The notes below the pieces were generated by a model. The model saw nothing but the letters and a program-made list of their open reading frames with translations. It was not told where the DNA came from and ran no database searches. The translations under genes were made by a program, and so were the position numbers. 6,506 nt of DNA from Alphaproteobacteria bacterium (GTDB taxonomy: Bacteria > Pseudomonadota > Alphaproteobacteria > ATCC43930 > CGMCC-115725), in NCBI GenBank assembly GCA_030039975.1, contig JASHUO010000318.1, positions 1 to 6,506 of the forward strand, in the 5' to 3' direction. Shown here piece by piece: positions 1 through 6,221 of the stretch. How positions within the stretch are numbered: the first letter of the stretch is position 1; each line of letters starts with the position of its first letter.

Positions 1-288
1 TCCGACCGGCGCGTCAACCGCGTCGAAAGCTATGCCAAGCGCTACGCCGCCAAGGAGGCCTGCTCGAAGGCGCTCGGCACCGGCTTTCGCCGCGGCGTCT
101 ATTGGCGCGATCTCGGCGTCGTCAACCTGCCGGGCGGGCGCCCGACGCTGGTTCTGACCGGCGGTGCGCTGAAGCAGCTCGAGGCGATAACGCCGCCGGG
201 CATGGCGGCGCGCATCGATGTCACGCTCACCGACGAGCCGCCGATTGCGCAGGCGCTGGTCATCATCAGCGCGGTCCCGGCCAGTTGA
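1..288 (+). CDS. acpS: Holo-[acyl-carrier-protein] synthase, C-terminal part (5' end outside window)
   Basis: AcpS transfers the 4'-phosphopantetheine arm of coenzyme A onto the active-site serine of apo-acyl carrier protein, so it is needed for fatty acid synthesis; it is cytoplasmic and works as a trimer. The window opens in frame 1 and reads 95 residues to a TGA at 286-288. The visible part carries the family's second conserved block: YAAKEACSKALGTG at fragment residues 15-28, whose Glu19 corresponds to the Mg2+-binding glutamate of the family, followed by GVYWRDLGVVN. The fragment ends with the usual beta strands (fragment residues about 70-92). The N-terminal block with the first Mg-binding aspartate lies upstream, outside the window. 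A complete AcpS is about 120-140 residues, so roughly a quarter to a third is missing. It is the upstream neighbour of lepB, as is common in alphaproteobacteria. Identity is near certain; intactness of the N-terminus cannot be judged. Confidence 0.93.
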   Translation, partial: SDRRVNRVESYAKRYAAKEACSKALGTGFRRGVYWRDLGVVNLPGGRPTLVLTGGALKQLEAITPPGMAARIDVTLTDEPPIAQALVIISAVPAS

Positions 289-293
289 GCCCG

Positions 294-311
294 CGGCGGC
301 AAAGGCCGCCG
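294..311 (+). terminator. GC-rich hairpin just after acpS, possible terminator or attenuator
   Basis: A perfect 7-bp inverted repeat (CGGCGGC at 294-300, GCCGCCG at 305-311) closes a 4-nt AAAG loop and begins five bases after the acpS stop. No run of T follows, so it is not a textbook intrinsic terminator. It may reduce read-through from acpS into lepB, protect the acpS 3' end, or mark a Rho-dependent end. The stem is directly visible; the role is inferred. Confidence 0.4.
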
Positions 312-328
312 AAGGAGCAGGGGCGCCC

Positions 329-357
329 TTGACTTCACCGTCGCGCCTTCGCTTAAT
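329..357 (+). promoter_or_regulatory. Sigma70-like promoter upstream of lepB
   Basis: TTGACT (329-334, 5 of 6 consensus bases) is separated by exactly 17 nt from CTTAAT (352-357, 4 of 6). Transcription would start near 364, giving a leader of about 63 nt before the lepB ATG. The region between acpS and lepB is visibly richer in A/T than its surroundings, as expected of a promoter. A GGGCGCCC palindrome (321-328) directly abuts the -35 box. A second -10-like hexamer, CATAAT at 395-400, has no convincing -35 box. This is a motif match only, without experimental support. Confidence 0.5.
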
Positions 358-426
358 CCAAGCCAACCGGCAGTCTCGGTCCCCTGATAAAGCGCATAAT
401 TTTCAACGTGATAACGGGCGTCCTTA

Positions 427-1206
427 ATGAAAAGCAAGGCCTCCGACGGCGTCGTCGAGACGATCAAGACGCTCGTCTATGCGGTGGCGATCGCGATCGT
501 CATCCGCACCTTTCTCTACGAGCCCTTCAATATTCCTTCGGGCTCGATGGTGCCGACGCTGCTGGTCGGCGACTATCTCTTCGTCTCCAAATTCTCCTAC
601 GGCTATAGCCGCTACTCCTTGCCCTTCGGCTTGCCGCTGATTTCCGGGCGCATCTTCTTTCATCCGCCGCAGCTCGGCGATGTCATCGTGTTCAAATACC
701 CGCGCGATCCCTCGACCGATTACATCAAACGGCTGATGGGGCTGCCCGGTGACAAGATCCAGGTGATCGAAGGCACGGTCTACATCAACGGCGTAGCGGT
801 CAAGCGCACGCGCACCGAAAGTTATGTCGACCCCGAGACGGGCGCGCTGCGGCAGCAATTCATCGAGACCCTGCCGAACGGGGTGCAGCACCCGATTCTG
901 CTCGCGCCGCGCGACTACGCCACGCCGCCACCGCGCTGCGACAATCCGAGCGAGGTGAGCACGGACATGGAGAACACCTGTCCTTTCATCGTGCCGCCCG
1001 ATCACTATTTCATGATGGGCGACAACCGCGACAATTCCGCGGACAGCCGGGATCCCAGCAGCGGCGTCGGCTACGTCCCGGGGGAAAATCTCGTCGGCCG
1101 CGCCGAATTCATCTTCTTCTCCACCAATGGCTATGCGCGCTGGTGGGAGGTGTGGAACTGGCCTTTCACCATACGCTACGACCGCCTCTTCACGGCGATC
1201 CATTGA
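427..1206 (+). CDS. lepB: Signal peptidase I
   Basis: LepB is the membrane-anchored serine protease that removes signal peptides from proteins exported by Sec or Tat, with its catalytic domain on the periplasmic side. The 259-residue product has one N-terminal transmembrane helix (about residues 15-29, VYAVAIAIVIRTFLY). Box B follows as IPSGSMVPTLLVGD with the nucleophile Ser40. Box D is DYIKRLMGLPGD with the general base Lys101, and box E is MGDNRDNSADSR (197-208). Length suits alphaproteobacterial enzymes, which have one membrane helix where E. coli LepB (about 324 aa) has two. Cys171 and Cys185 lie in the region where E. coli has a disulfide. The start is fixed by an in-frame TAA at 412-414 with no other start codon between; the ribosome site is weak (CGGG at 415-418). 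The gene is first in the run lepB-rnc-era-recO, with rnc beginning 2 nt after its stop. Confidence 0.97.
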   Translation: MKSKASDGVVETIKTLVYAVAIAIVIRTFLYEPFNIPSGSMVPTLLVGDYLFVSKFSYGYSRYSLPFGLPLISGRIFFHPPQLGDVIVFKYPRDPSTDYIKRLMGLPGDKIQVIEGTVYINGVAVKRTRTESYVDPETGALRQQFIETLPNGVQHPILLAPRDYATPPPRCDNPSEVSTDMENTCPFIVPPDHYFMMGDNRDNSADSRDPSSGVGYVPGENLVGRAEFIFFSTNGYARWWEVWNWPFTIRYDRLFTAIH

Positions 1207-1208
1207 CG

Positions 1209-1907
1209 ATGCAGGACGCGGCCGCCGCTCCGGCACCGCTCGCCGACGCCCTCGGCCACCGCTTCGAGCATCCGGATCTGCTGGTCGAGGCGCTCACCCA
1301 TCCGAGCGCGCGGACGCGCCGTGGGCCGGGCAAGCGCGGCTATGAGCGGCTCGAATTCCTCGGCGACCGCGTTCTCGGCCTCATCATCGCCGAGCTGCTG
1401 TGGCGCCGCTTTCCCGACGAGGCCGAAGGCGCGCTGACGCGCCGCCATACCAGCCTGGTGCGGCGTGAGACCTTGACCAGCATCGCCAAGGAGATCGGCA
1501 TCGGCGCTCATATCGTGCTCTCCGCCGGCGAGGAGTCGGCGGGCGCGCGGGCCAATCCGAGCGTGCTTGCCGATGTCTGCGAGGCGGTGATCGCCGCGCT
1601 CTACCTCGATGGCGGGCTTCCCGCCGCGCGCAGCTTCGTCGAGCGCTGGTGGGAGCAGCGCCTCACCAAGCTCGGCGCGCCGCCGCGCGACCCGAAAACG
1701 GCGCTGCAGGAATGGGCGCAAGCGCGCGGCCGCGCCCTTCCGGTCTATCGCACGGTGGCGACCGAAGGCCCCGCCCATCGCCGCACCTTCACTGTCACCG
1801 TCTCGGTCGAGGGTCTGCCGCCCGCCACCGCCAGCGGCTCCTCCAAGCGCGCGGCCGAGGCCACCGCCGCTGCCGCCGCTCTTGCCGCGCTCGGCGCCGG
1901 CACATGA
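1209..1907 (+). CDS. rnc: Ribonuclease III
   Basis: RNase III cleaves double-stranded RNA as a homodimer. It processes the rRNA precursor and matures or degrades structured mRNAs and antisense pairs. The 232-residue product has an N-terminal nuclease domain (about 10-150) with the signature ERLEFLGDRVLGL at 46-58. Glu46, Glu49 and Asp53 match E. coli E38, E41 and D45; Asp122 and Glu125 in ADVCEA match the catalytic D114 and E117. A double-stranded RNA-binding domain follows (about 161-228, from DPKTALQEWAQ to the GSSKRAAEATAAAAAL helix). The reading frame stays open back to an ATG at 1143, but that would add 22 residues read through the lepB 3' end. The ATG at 1209, 2 nt after the lepB stop, gives the normal family N-terminus and is preferred. 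Its TGA overlaps the era ATG by 4 nt. Because the gene abuts lepB, there is no room for a private RNase III-cleaved leader of the E. coli type. Confidence 0.97.
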   Translation: MQDAAAAPAPLADALGHRFEHPDLLVEALTHPSARTRRGPGKRGYERLEFLGDRVLGLIIAELLWRRFPDEAEGALTRRHTSLVRRETLTSIAKEIGIGAHIVLSAGEESAGARANPSVLADVCEAVIAALYLDGGLPAARSFVERWWEQRLTKLGAPPRDPKTALQEWAQARGRALPVYRTVATEGPAHRRTFTVTVSVEGLPPATASGSSKRAAEATAAAAALAALGAGT

Positions 1908-2809
1908 GCGAAGCGGCGCCTCGCCGCTGCGGCTATGTGGCGCTGGTCGGCGCCCCCAATGCCGGCAAGTCGACGCTGCTCAATCAGCTCATCGGTGCCA
2001 AAGTCTCGATCGTCTCACCCAAGGTGCAGACGACGCGCGCGCGCGTGCTCGGCATCACCGTCGCGGGCGAAGCGCAGCTCATCTTCATCGACACGCCGGG
2101 CATCTTCGCGCCGAAGCGGAGGCTCGAGCGCGCCATGGTCGCCGCCGCCTGGGCCGGGGCGGAGGATGCCGATCTGGTGGTGCTGCTGGTCGATGCCGCG
2201 CGCGGCGTCGACCAGGATACGCGGCGCATCCTCGACGGACTCAAATCGGCGGGCAGGCGCGCGGTGCTGGTGCTCAACAAGGTCGATCTCGTCGAGCCGC
2301 GGCGCTTGCTGCCGCTCACCGACGCGCTGCGCCGTGAAGGATTGTTCGATGCGGTCTTCATGGTCTCGGCGCTCAGCGGCGATGGCGTCGATGATCTGCG
2401 CCGCCATCTCGCCGCGGCGCTGCCGCCGGGTCCCTGGCTCTATCCCGAAGATCAGCTCACCGATCTGCCGCAACGGCTCATCGCTGCCGAAGTGACGCGC
2501 GAGCAGGTGTTCCTGCAGCTCCATCAGGAGCTGCCCTACGCCACGCTGGTCGAGACCGAAGGCTGGGAAGAGCGCGAGGATGGCAGCGTCAAGATCAGCC
2601 AGGTGATCCATATCCAGCGCCCCGGCCAGAAGGCGATCGTGCTCGGCAAGGGCGGCCGGCAGATCAAGGACATCGGCGCCCGCGCCCGCAGCGAGCTCGA
2701 GCGGATGCTCGGCCGCCGCGTCCATCTTTTCCTGTTCGTGCGGGTGAGCGAAGACTGGACCGAGGACCGCGAACGCTACAAGGCGATGGGACTCGAATTC
2801 GAGAGTTAG
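1904..2809 (+). CDS. era: GTPase Era, 16S rRNA-binding 30S assembly factor
   Basis: Era is an essential GTPase that binds the 3' end of 16S rRNA through a KH domain and helps assemble the 30S subunit, linking ribosome maturation to growth and cell division. All elements are present in 301 residues, the same length as E. coli Era. The P-loop is GAPNAGKST (16-24), switch I has QTTR (42-45), G3 is DTPG (63-66), G4 is NKVD (125-128) and G5 is SAL (155-157). The C-terminal KH domain carries GKGG at 248-251 within IVLGKGGRQIKDIG. The start at 1904 overlaps the rnc stop (ATGA). The frame is open further upstream, but those codons lie within rnc and would place 85 low-complexity residues before the P-loop, so the later start is preferred. 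Coupling to rnc suits the shared role in rRNA maturation. Confidence 0.98.
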   Translation: MSEAAPRRCGYVALVGAPNAGKSTLLNQLIGAKVSIVSPKVQTTRARVLGITVAGEAQLIFIDTPGIFAPKRRLERAMVAAAWAGAEDADLVVLLVDAARGVDQDTRRILDGLKSAGRRAVLVLNKVDLVEPRRLLPLTDALRREGLFDAVFMVSALSGDGVDDLRRHLAAALPPGPWLYPEDQLTDLPQRLIAAEVTREQVFLQLHQELPYATLVETEGWEEREDGSVKISQVIHIQRPGQKAIVLGKGGRQIKDIGARARSELERMLGRRVHLFLFVRVSEDWTEDRERYKAMGLEFES

Positions 2810-2813
2810 GAAG

Positions 2814-3569
2814 ATGCAGTGGGAAGATGAGGGCATCGTCCTGGCCGCGCGCCGCCACGGCGAGGGCGCGCTCATCGTCCATCTGCTGACGCGTGAGCAC
2901 GGCCGCCATGCCGGGCTGGTGCGTGGCGGGCAGGGGCGGAAGCTCAGCACCGTCTATCAGATCGGCAACCGCGTCTCGGCGCAGTGGAAGGCGCGACTTG
3001 CCGAGCATCTGGGCCTCCTCTCGGGCGAGCTGCTGCGCGGCCACGCCGCGCGCGTGATCGACGATCCCGCGCGACTCGCCTGCCTCTCGGCCGCCGTCGC
3101 GCTCGCCGAAGCGAGTCTCGCCGAGCGCGAGCCGCATCCGCGCGCCTTCGCTGGGTTGTCGGCGCTCCTCGACTCGCTCGATGCCGATCGCGGCTGGGCC
3201 GTCGGCTATGTCGAATGGGAGATGCTGCTGCTCGCCGAGCTCGGCTTCGGTCTCGACCTCACGCGCTGCGCCGCGACCGGCAGCACCGCCGATCTCGTCT
3301 ATGTCTCGCCCAAATCGGGCCATGCGGTCTCGGCGGCGGCGGGTGCGCCCTATCGCGAGAAGCTGCTGCGCCTGCCGCGCTTTCTGCTGGCCCCGGCGCC
3401 GGAAACCGCGCCTGCGCCGGATGACGTTCTCGATGGAGTGGCGCTCACCGGCTACTTTCTCGAGGCGCGCGTCTTTCAGCCGCAGGACCGCGCGATGCCG
3501 CCGGCGCGCGTGCGTTTCGTTGACCTGCTGCAGCGCCTCGCTACAATGGCGCGTGCGCAGAATCCCTAG
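2814..3569 (+). CDS. recO: DNA repair protein RecO
   Basis: RecO anneals single strands and, with RecR, loads RecA onto SSB-coated DNA in the RecF pathway of gap repair. The 251-residue product begins with the OB-fold characteristic of the family: WEDEGIVLAARRHGEGALIV at 3-22, then LTREHGRHAGLVRGG (25-39) and GNRVSAQWKARLAEHLG (51-67). A helical domain follows, with LLLAELGFGLDLTRCAATG (138-156) and the YVSPKSGHAVSAAAG block (163-177), ending in LTGYFLEARVF (211-221). The four-cysteine zinc cluster of many RecO proteins is absent and only Cys152 remains of it, as is usual in alphaproteobacteria. The start lies 4 nt after the era stop. GAGAG at 2801-2805 is the likely ribosome site, since GGAAG at 2809-2813 touches the ATG. 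The last 50 nt also contain a promoter candidate for parC. Confidence 0.95.
   Translation: MQWEDEGIVLAARRHGEGALIVHLLTREHGRHAGLVRGGQGRKLSTVYQIGNRVSAQWKARLAEHLGLLSGELLRGHAARVIDDPARLACLSAAVALAEASLAEREPHPRAFAGLSALLDSLDADRGWAVGYVEWEMLLLAELGFGLDLTRCAATGSTADLVYVSPKSGHAVSAAAGAPYREKLLRLPRFLLAPAPETAPAPDDVLDGVALTGYFLEARVFQPQDRAMPPARVRFVDLLQRLATMARAQNP
3520..3547 (+). promoter_or_regulatory. Sigma70-like promoter for parC inside the 3' end of recO
   Basis: TTGACC (3520-3525, 5 of 6 consensus bases) and TACAAT (3542-3547, 5 of 6) are spaced by 16 nt. Transcription would start near 3554, about 55 nt upstream of the parC ATG. The 39-nt gap between recO and parC, the widest inside this gene run after acpS-lepB, fits a separately driven parC. 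The hexamers sit inside codons for VDLLQRLATM, so chance cannot be excluded, but the paired match is the best in the window. Confidence 0.55.
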
Positions 3570-3608
3570 GCGACGCGACTCGCGCGCCACCTTTTCGATC
3601 GGATCACG

Positions 3609-5828
3609 ATGAGCAAGACTGCCGTTGCCGGCGATATCCGCGATGTGGATTTCGCCGAAGCGCTGGGCGAGCGCTATCTCTCCTATGCGCTCTCGACCAT
3701 CACCGCCCGCTCGCTCCCCGACGTGCGCGACGGGCTGAAACCGGTGCATCGCCGGGTTCTCTATGCGATGCGCGAGCTGAAGCTCGATCCGAAATCGGGC
3801 TTCAAGAAATGCGCGCGCGTCGTCGGCGACGTCGTCGGCAAGTTTCATCCGCATGGCAATGATGCCGTCTACGAGACGCTGGTGCGGCTGGCGCAGGATT
3901 TCGCGCAGCGCTACCCGCTGGTCGAAGGGCAAGGCAATTTCGGCAATATCGACGGCGACAGCGCGGCGGCTATGCGCTACACCGAGAGCCGGCTCACCGA
4001 GGTCGCCGAGGCGCTGCTCGCCGGCATCGACCAGGATGCCGTCGATTTCCGCGCGACCTATGACGGCGAGAACAGCGAGCCGGCCGTACTGCCGTCGCGC
4101 TTCCCGAATCTGCTCGCCAACGGCGCCAGCGGCATCGCGGTCGGCATGGCGACGAACATCCCGCCGCACAATGCGGGCGAGCTCTGCGACGCGCTCGTCC
4201 ATCTCGTGAAGCACAAGCGCTGCACGGTCGACGAACTGGTCGAGCGTGTGCCCGGCCCCGACTTCCCCACGGGCGGTGTTCTGGTCGAGGCGCCGGAGGC
4301 GATCCGCCAGGCCTATGCAACCGGGCGCGGCAGCTTCCGGCTGCGCGCCAAATGGGAGCGCGAGGCGCTGAGCCACGGCCTCTATCAGGTGGTCGTCACC
4401 GAGATCCCGTATCAGGTTCCGAAATCGCGGCTCATCGAGAAGATCGCAGCGCTGCTCGAAGAGCGGAAGCTGCCGCTGCTCGCCGATGTGCACGACGAAT
4501 CGACCGACACGGTGCGCATCGTGTTCGAGCCCAAATCGCGCAATGTCGATCCGGCGGTGCTGATGGAGTCGCTGTTCCGCGCCACCGAGCTCGAAAGCCG
4601 CGTCCCCCTCAATCTCAACGTCCTCGACGCGCAGGGCGTGCCGCGCGTCATGGATCTGAAGGAGGCGCTGCAGGCCTTCCTCGATCATCGCCGCGTCGTG
4701 CTGCAGCGCACGACGCGCTTCCGCCTCGCCGAGATCGCGCGCCGCAGCGAGATCCTGAAGGGGCAGATGATCGTCTACCTCAATCTCGACGAGGTGATAC
4801 GCATCATCCGCGAACATGATGACGCCAAGGAACGGATGATGAAGCGCTGGCGCCTCACCGAGGTGCAGGCCGAGGCGATCCTCAACATGCGGCTGCGTTC
4901 GTTGCGCCGGCTCGAGGAGATCGAGATCAAGAAGGAGCTGAAGAGCCTCGGCGTGGAGCAAGAGGAGCTCGAGGCGCTGCTGGAGGACGAGAAGCGGCAG
5001 TGGAAGTCGATCATCGCCGAGCTCGAGGATGTGAGGAAGAAGTTCGGCGGCGGCGCGCTGGGCAAGCGCCGCACCGAGATCGGCACGCCGCCCGCCGCGA
5101 TTCAGGTGCCGGTCGAGGCGCTGGTGGAGCGCGAGCCGGTCACCGTGCTGTGCTCGGCCAAGGGTTGGATCCGCGCCGCCAAGGGCCACGGCCTCAACCT
5201 CGCCGAGATCAAATACAAGGAGGGCGATGAGGGGCGCTTCGTCGTCCAGGCCTCGACCACGGACAAGCTGCTGGTCCTCGGCACCAATGGCCGCTTCTAC
5301 ACCCTTCCCGTCGACAAGCTGCCCGGCGGCCGCGGCCATGGCGAGCCGCTCAGGCTGATGATCGAGCTCGGCAATGAGCATGACGTGGCGGCGATCCTGC
5401 CTTACGTCGCCGGCGCCAAGCTGTTGCTGGCGTCGAGCGACGGGCGCGGCTTCGTCGTGCCGGCGGACGAGGTGCTCGGCCAGACGCGCGCGGGCAAGGC
5501 GGTGCTGACGCCGGGCGAGGGCGCGGTGGCGCGGGTCGCGGCGCCGGCCGAGGGCGATTCGGTCGCGGTCGTCGGCACCAACCGCAAGCTGCTGATCTTC
5601 CCGCTCGCCGAGGTGCCGGAGATGGCGCGCGGCCGCGGCGTCATCCTGCAGCGCTACCACGACGGCGAGTTGTCGGACGCCAAGGTCTTCACCAAGGCGG
5701 AGGGGCTCAGCTGGAAAAGCGGCGAGCGCACGCGCACGGAAACCGATCTCCGCGGCTGGCTCGGCCAGCGCTCCGGCAGCGGCCGTGTCATGCAAGGCTT
5801 CCCCAAGAGCAACAAGTTCGGCGGATGA
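3609..5828 (+). CDS. parC: DNA topoisomerase IV subunit A
   Basis: ParC with ParE forms topoisomerase IV, which decatenates daughter chromosomes and relaxes supercoils; ParC supplies the DNA-cleaving tyrosine. The 739-residue product has the family start (EALGERYLSYALSTI, RSLPDVRDGLKPVHRRVLYAM at about 17-54) and a winged-helix domain with HPHGNDAVYE (80-89). The catalytic Arg123-Tyr124 lies in AAMRYTESRL, and Ile184 in NIPPHNAGE matches the DNA-intercalating isoleucine. A tower domain and the long charged C-gate helices (about 380-478) follow. The C-terminal beta-pinwheel (about 495-690) is shorter than that of GyrA and lacks a canonical QRRGGRG GyrA box, having PGGRGHGEP (572-580) instead, which supports ParC over GyrA. 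The tail GFPKSNKFGG is typical of alphaproteobacterial ParC. The ribosome site is CGGA at 3600-3603, 5 nt before ATG. The residue aligned with E. coli ParC Ser80 is Asp85. The stop overlaps the next gene by 4 nt. ParE is not in the window. Confidence 0.96.
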   Translation: MSKTAVAGDIRDVDFAEALGERYLSYALSTITARSLPDVRDGLKPVHRRVLYAMRELKLDPKSGFKKCARVVGDVVGKFHPHGNDAVYETLVRLAQDFAQRYPLVEGQGNFGNIDGDSAAAMRYTESRLTEVAEALLAGIDQDAVDFRATYDGENSEPAVLPSRFPNLLANGASGIAVGMATNIPPHNAGELCDALVHLVKHKRCTVDELVERVPGPDFPTGGVLVEAPEAIRQAYATGRGSFRLRAKWEREALSHGLYQVVVTEIPYQVPKSRLIEKIAALLEERKLPLLADVHDESTDTVRIVFEPKSRNVDPAVLMESLFRATELESRVPLNLNVLDAQGVPRVMDLKEALQAFLDHRRVVLQRTTRFRLAEIARRSEILKGQMIVYLNLDEVIRIIREHDDAKERMMKRWRLTEVQAEAILNMRLRSLRRLEEIEIKKELKSLGVEQEELEALLEDEKRQWKSIIAELEDVRKKFGGGALGKRRTEIGTPPAAIQVPVEALVEREPVTVLCSAKGWIRAAKGHGLNLAEIKYKEGDEGRFVVQASTTDKLLVLGTNGRFYTLPVDKLPGGRGHGEPLRLMIELGNEHDVAAILPYVAGAKLLLASSDGRGFVVPADEVLGQTRAGKAVLTPGEGAVARVAAPAEGDSVAVVGTNRKLLIFPLAEVPEMARGRGVILQRYHDGELSDAKVFTKAEGLSWKSGERTRTETDLRGWLGQRSGSGRVMQGFPKSNKFGG

Positions 5829-6055
5829 GCGCGCCGGTCGTCCTCGACGCCAAGGGCCTCAAATGCCCGCTGCCGGTGCTGAAGGCGCGGAAGGCGATGC
5901 GCGAGCTGCCGGCCGGCGGCGTGCTGCGCGTCATCGCCACCGATCCCGGCGCCGCCAAGGATTTCGAGCATTTCTGCAAGACCACCGGCCATCGCCTGCT
6001 GGCCGCGCGCGACGACGCCGGGACGCTCGTCTTCGATATCGAGAAGGTCGGGTGA
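5825..6055 (+). CDS. tusA: TusA-family sulfur carrier / sulfurtransferase
   Basis: TusA proteins are small cytoplasmic carriers that take persulfide sulfur from a cysteine desulfurase and pass it on, in E. coli to the TusBCD-TusE relay for tRNA 2-thiouridine synthesis and elsewhere to molybdenum cofactor or sulfur oxidation enzymes. The 76-residue product is full length for the family. It has the defining CPxP motif as CPLPVLKARKAM (14-25), where Cys14 carries the persulfide, preceded by LDAKGLK, and a second conserved region DPGAAKDFEHFCKTTGH (40-56) with Cys51. The ATG at 5825 overlaps the parC TGA by 4 nt, so translation is probably coupled. Which sulfur acceptor it serves cannot be told, because alphaproteobacteria often encode several TusA-like proteins and no partner gene is in the window. 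The family is sure; the exact symbol is less so. Confidence 0.88.
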   Translation: MSAPVVLDAKGLKCPLPVLKARKAMRELPAGGVLRVIATDPGAAKDFEHFCKTTGHRLLAARDDAGTLVFDIEKVG

Positions 6056-6096
6056 GCTGGGCGCCGCTGCCTTGCCCTAAAAGCGCGTCTCTCTCA

Positions 6097-6125
6097 TTGA
6101 CAACCGGGCGGGGACGACACATCTT
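6097..6125 (+). promoter_or_regulatory. Possible promoter for the GNAT gene
   Basis: A perfect TTGACA -35 hexamer lies at 6097-6102. The base-pair window 17 nt downstream, CATCTT at 6120-6125, matches only 3 of 6 -10 consensus positions. If used, transcription would begin near 6132 and produce a leader of about 135 nt containing both hairpins. The -35 match is strong and the -10 is weak, so this is tentative. Confidence 0.33.
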
Positions 6126-6175
6126 CCCCGGCCATGACCGCTGTGCTCCGGATCGCGCGACGACGAAGCCGCTGA

Positions 6176-6193
6176 GCAGCCCCGAGGGGCTGC
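6176..6193 (+). terminator. GC-rich hairpin downstream of the TusA-family gene
   Basis: GCAGCCCC (6176-6183) and GGGGCTGC (6186-6193) are perfect inverted repeats around GA. In RNA this would fold as 7 bp with a CGAG tetraloop. There is no T tract after it. It could be a Rho-dependent or structural 3' end for parC-tusA, or a leader element for the GNAT gene. Confidence 0.4.
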
Positions 6194-6203
6194 GCACCGG
6201 CAT

Positions 6204-6221
6204 GGCGGCCGTTTGGCCGCC
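6204..6221 (+). terminator. Second GC-rich hairpin in the same spacer
   Basis: GGCGGCC (6204-6210) and GGCCGCC (6215-6221) form a perfect 7-bp stem with a GTTT loop. ACCGGC (6196-6201) could instead pair with GCCGGT (6219-6224), an overlapping and partly exclusive fold. No T tract follows (GGTCGGGATC). Its closeness to the preceding hairpin suggests a tandem terminator or a structured leader. Confidence 0.4.

Noticed and set aside
395..400. CATAAT as a second -10 box for lepB
   Set aside because: It matches 5 of 6 positions, but no usable -35 box lies 16-18 nt upstream and there is no extended TGn element.
424..1236. Minus-strand open frame of 270 codons opposite lepB
   Set aside because: Same codon-register mirror effect; lepB on the plus strand has all catalytic motifs.
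1649..1903. N-terminal extension of era to an ATG at 1649
   Set aside because: These codons lie inside rnc in another frame and encode an Arg/Ala-rich low-complexity stretch. The ATG at 1904 gives the standard 301-residue protein.
2015..2950. Minus-strand open frame of 311 codons opposite era
   Set aside because: Mirror of era codons; no domain resemblance, and era is intact.
3560..3581. Two GANTC sites (3560-3564, 3577-3581) in the parC leader as possible CcrM cell-cycle control
   Set aside because: GANTC is expected roughly twenty times by chance in a window of this size and composition, and other copies lie inside coding sequence. Two here is not evidence without conservation data.
2664..5795. 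A 1043-codon open frame on the minus strand opposite recO and parC
   Set aside because: It is in exact codon register with recO and parC, so it stays open because these genes use no TTA, CTA or TCA codons, as expected at high GC. Its translation is low-complexity (rich in R, A, L, D) with no recognisable domain, while the plus-strand proteins are clear family members.
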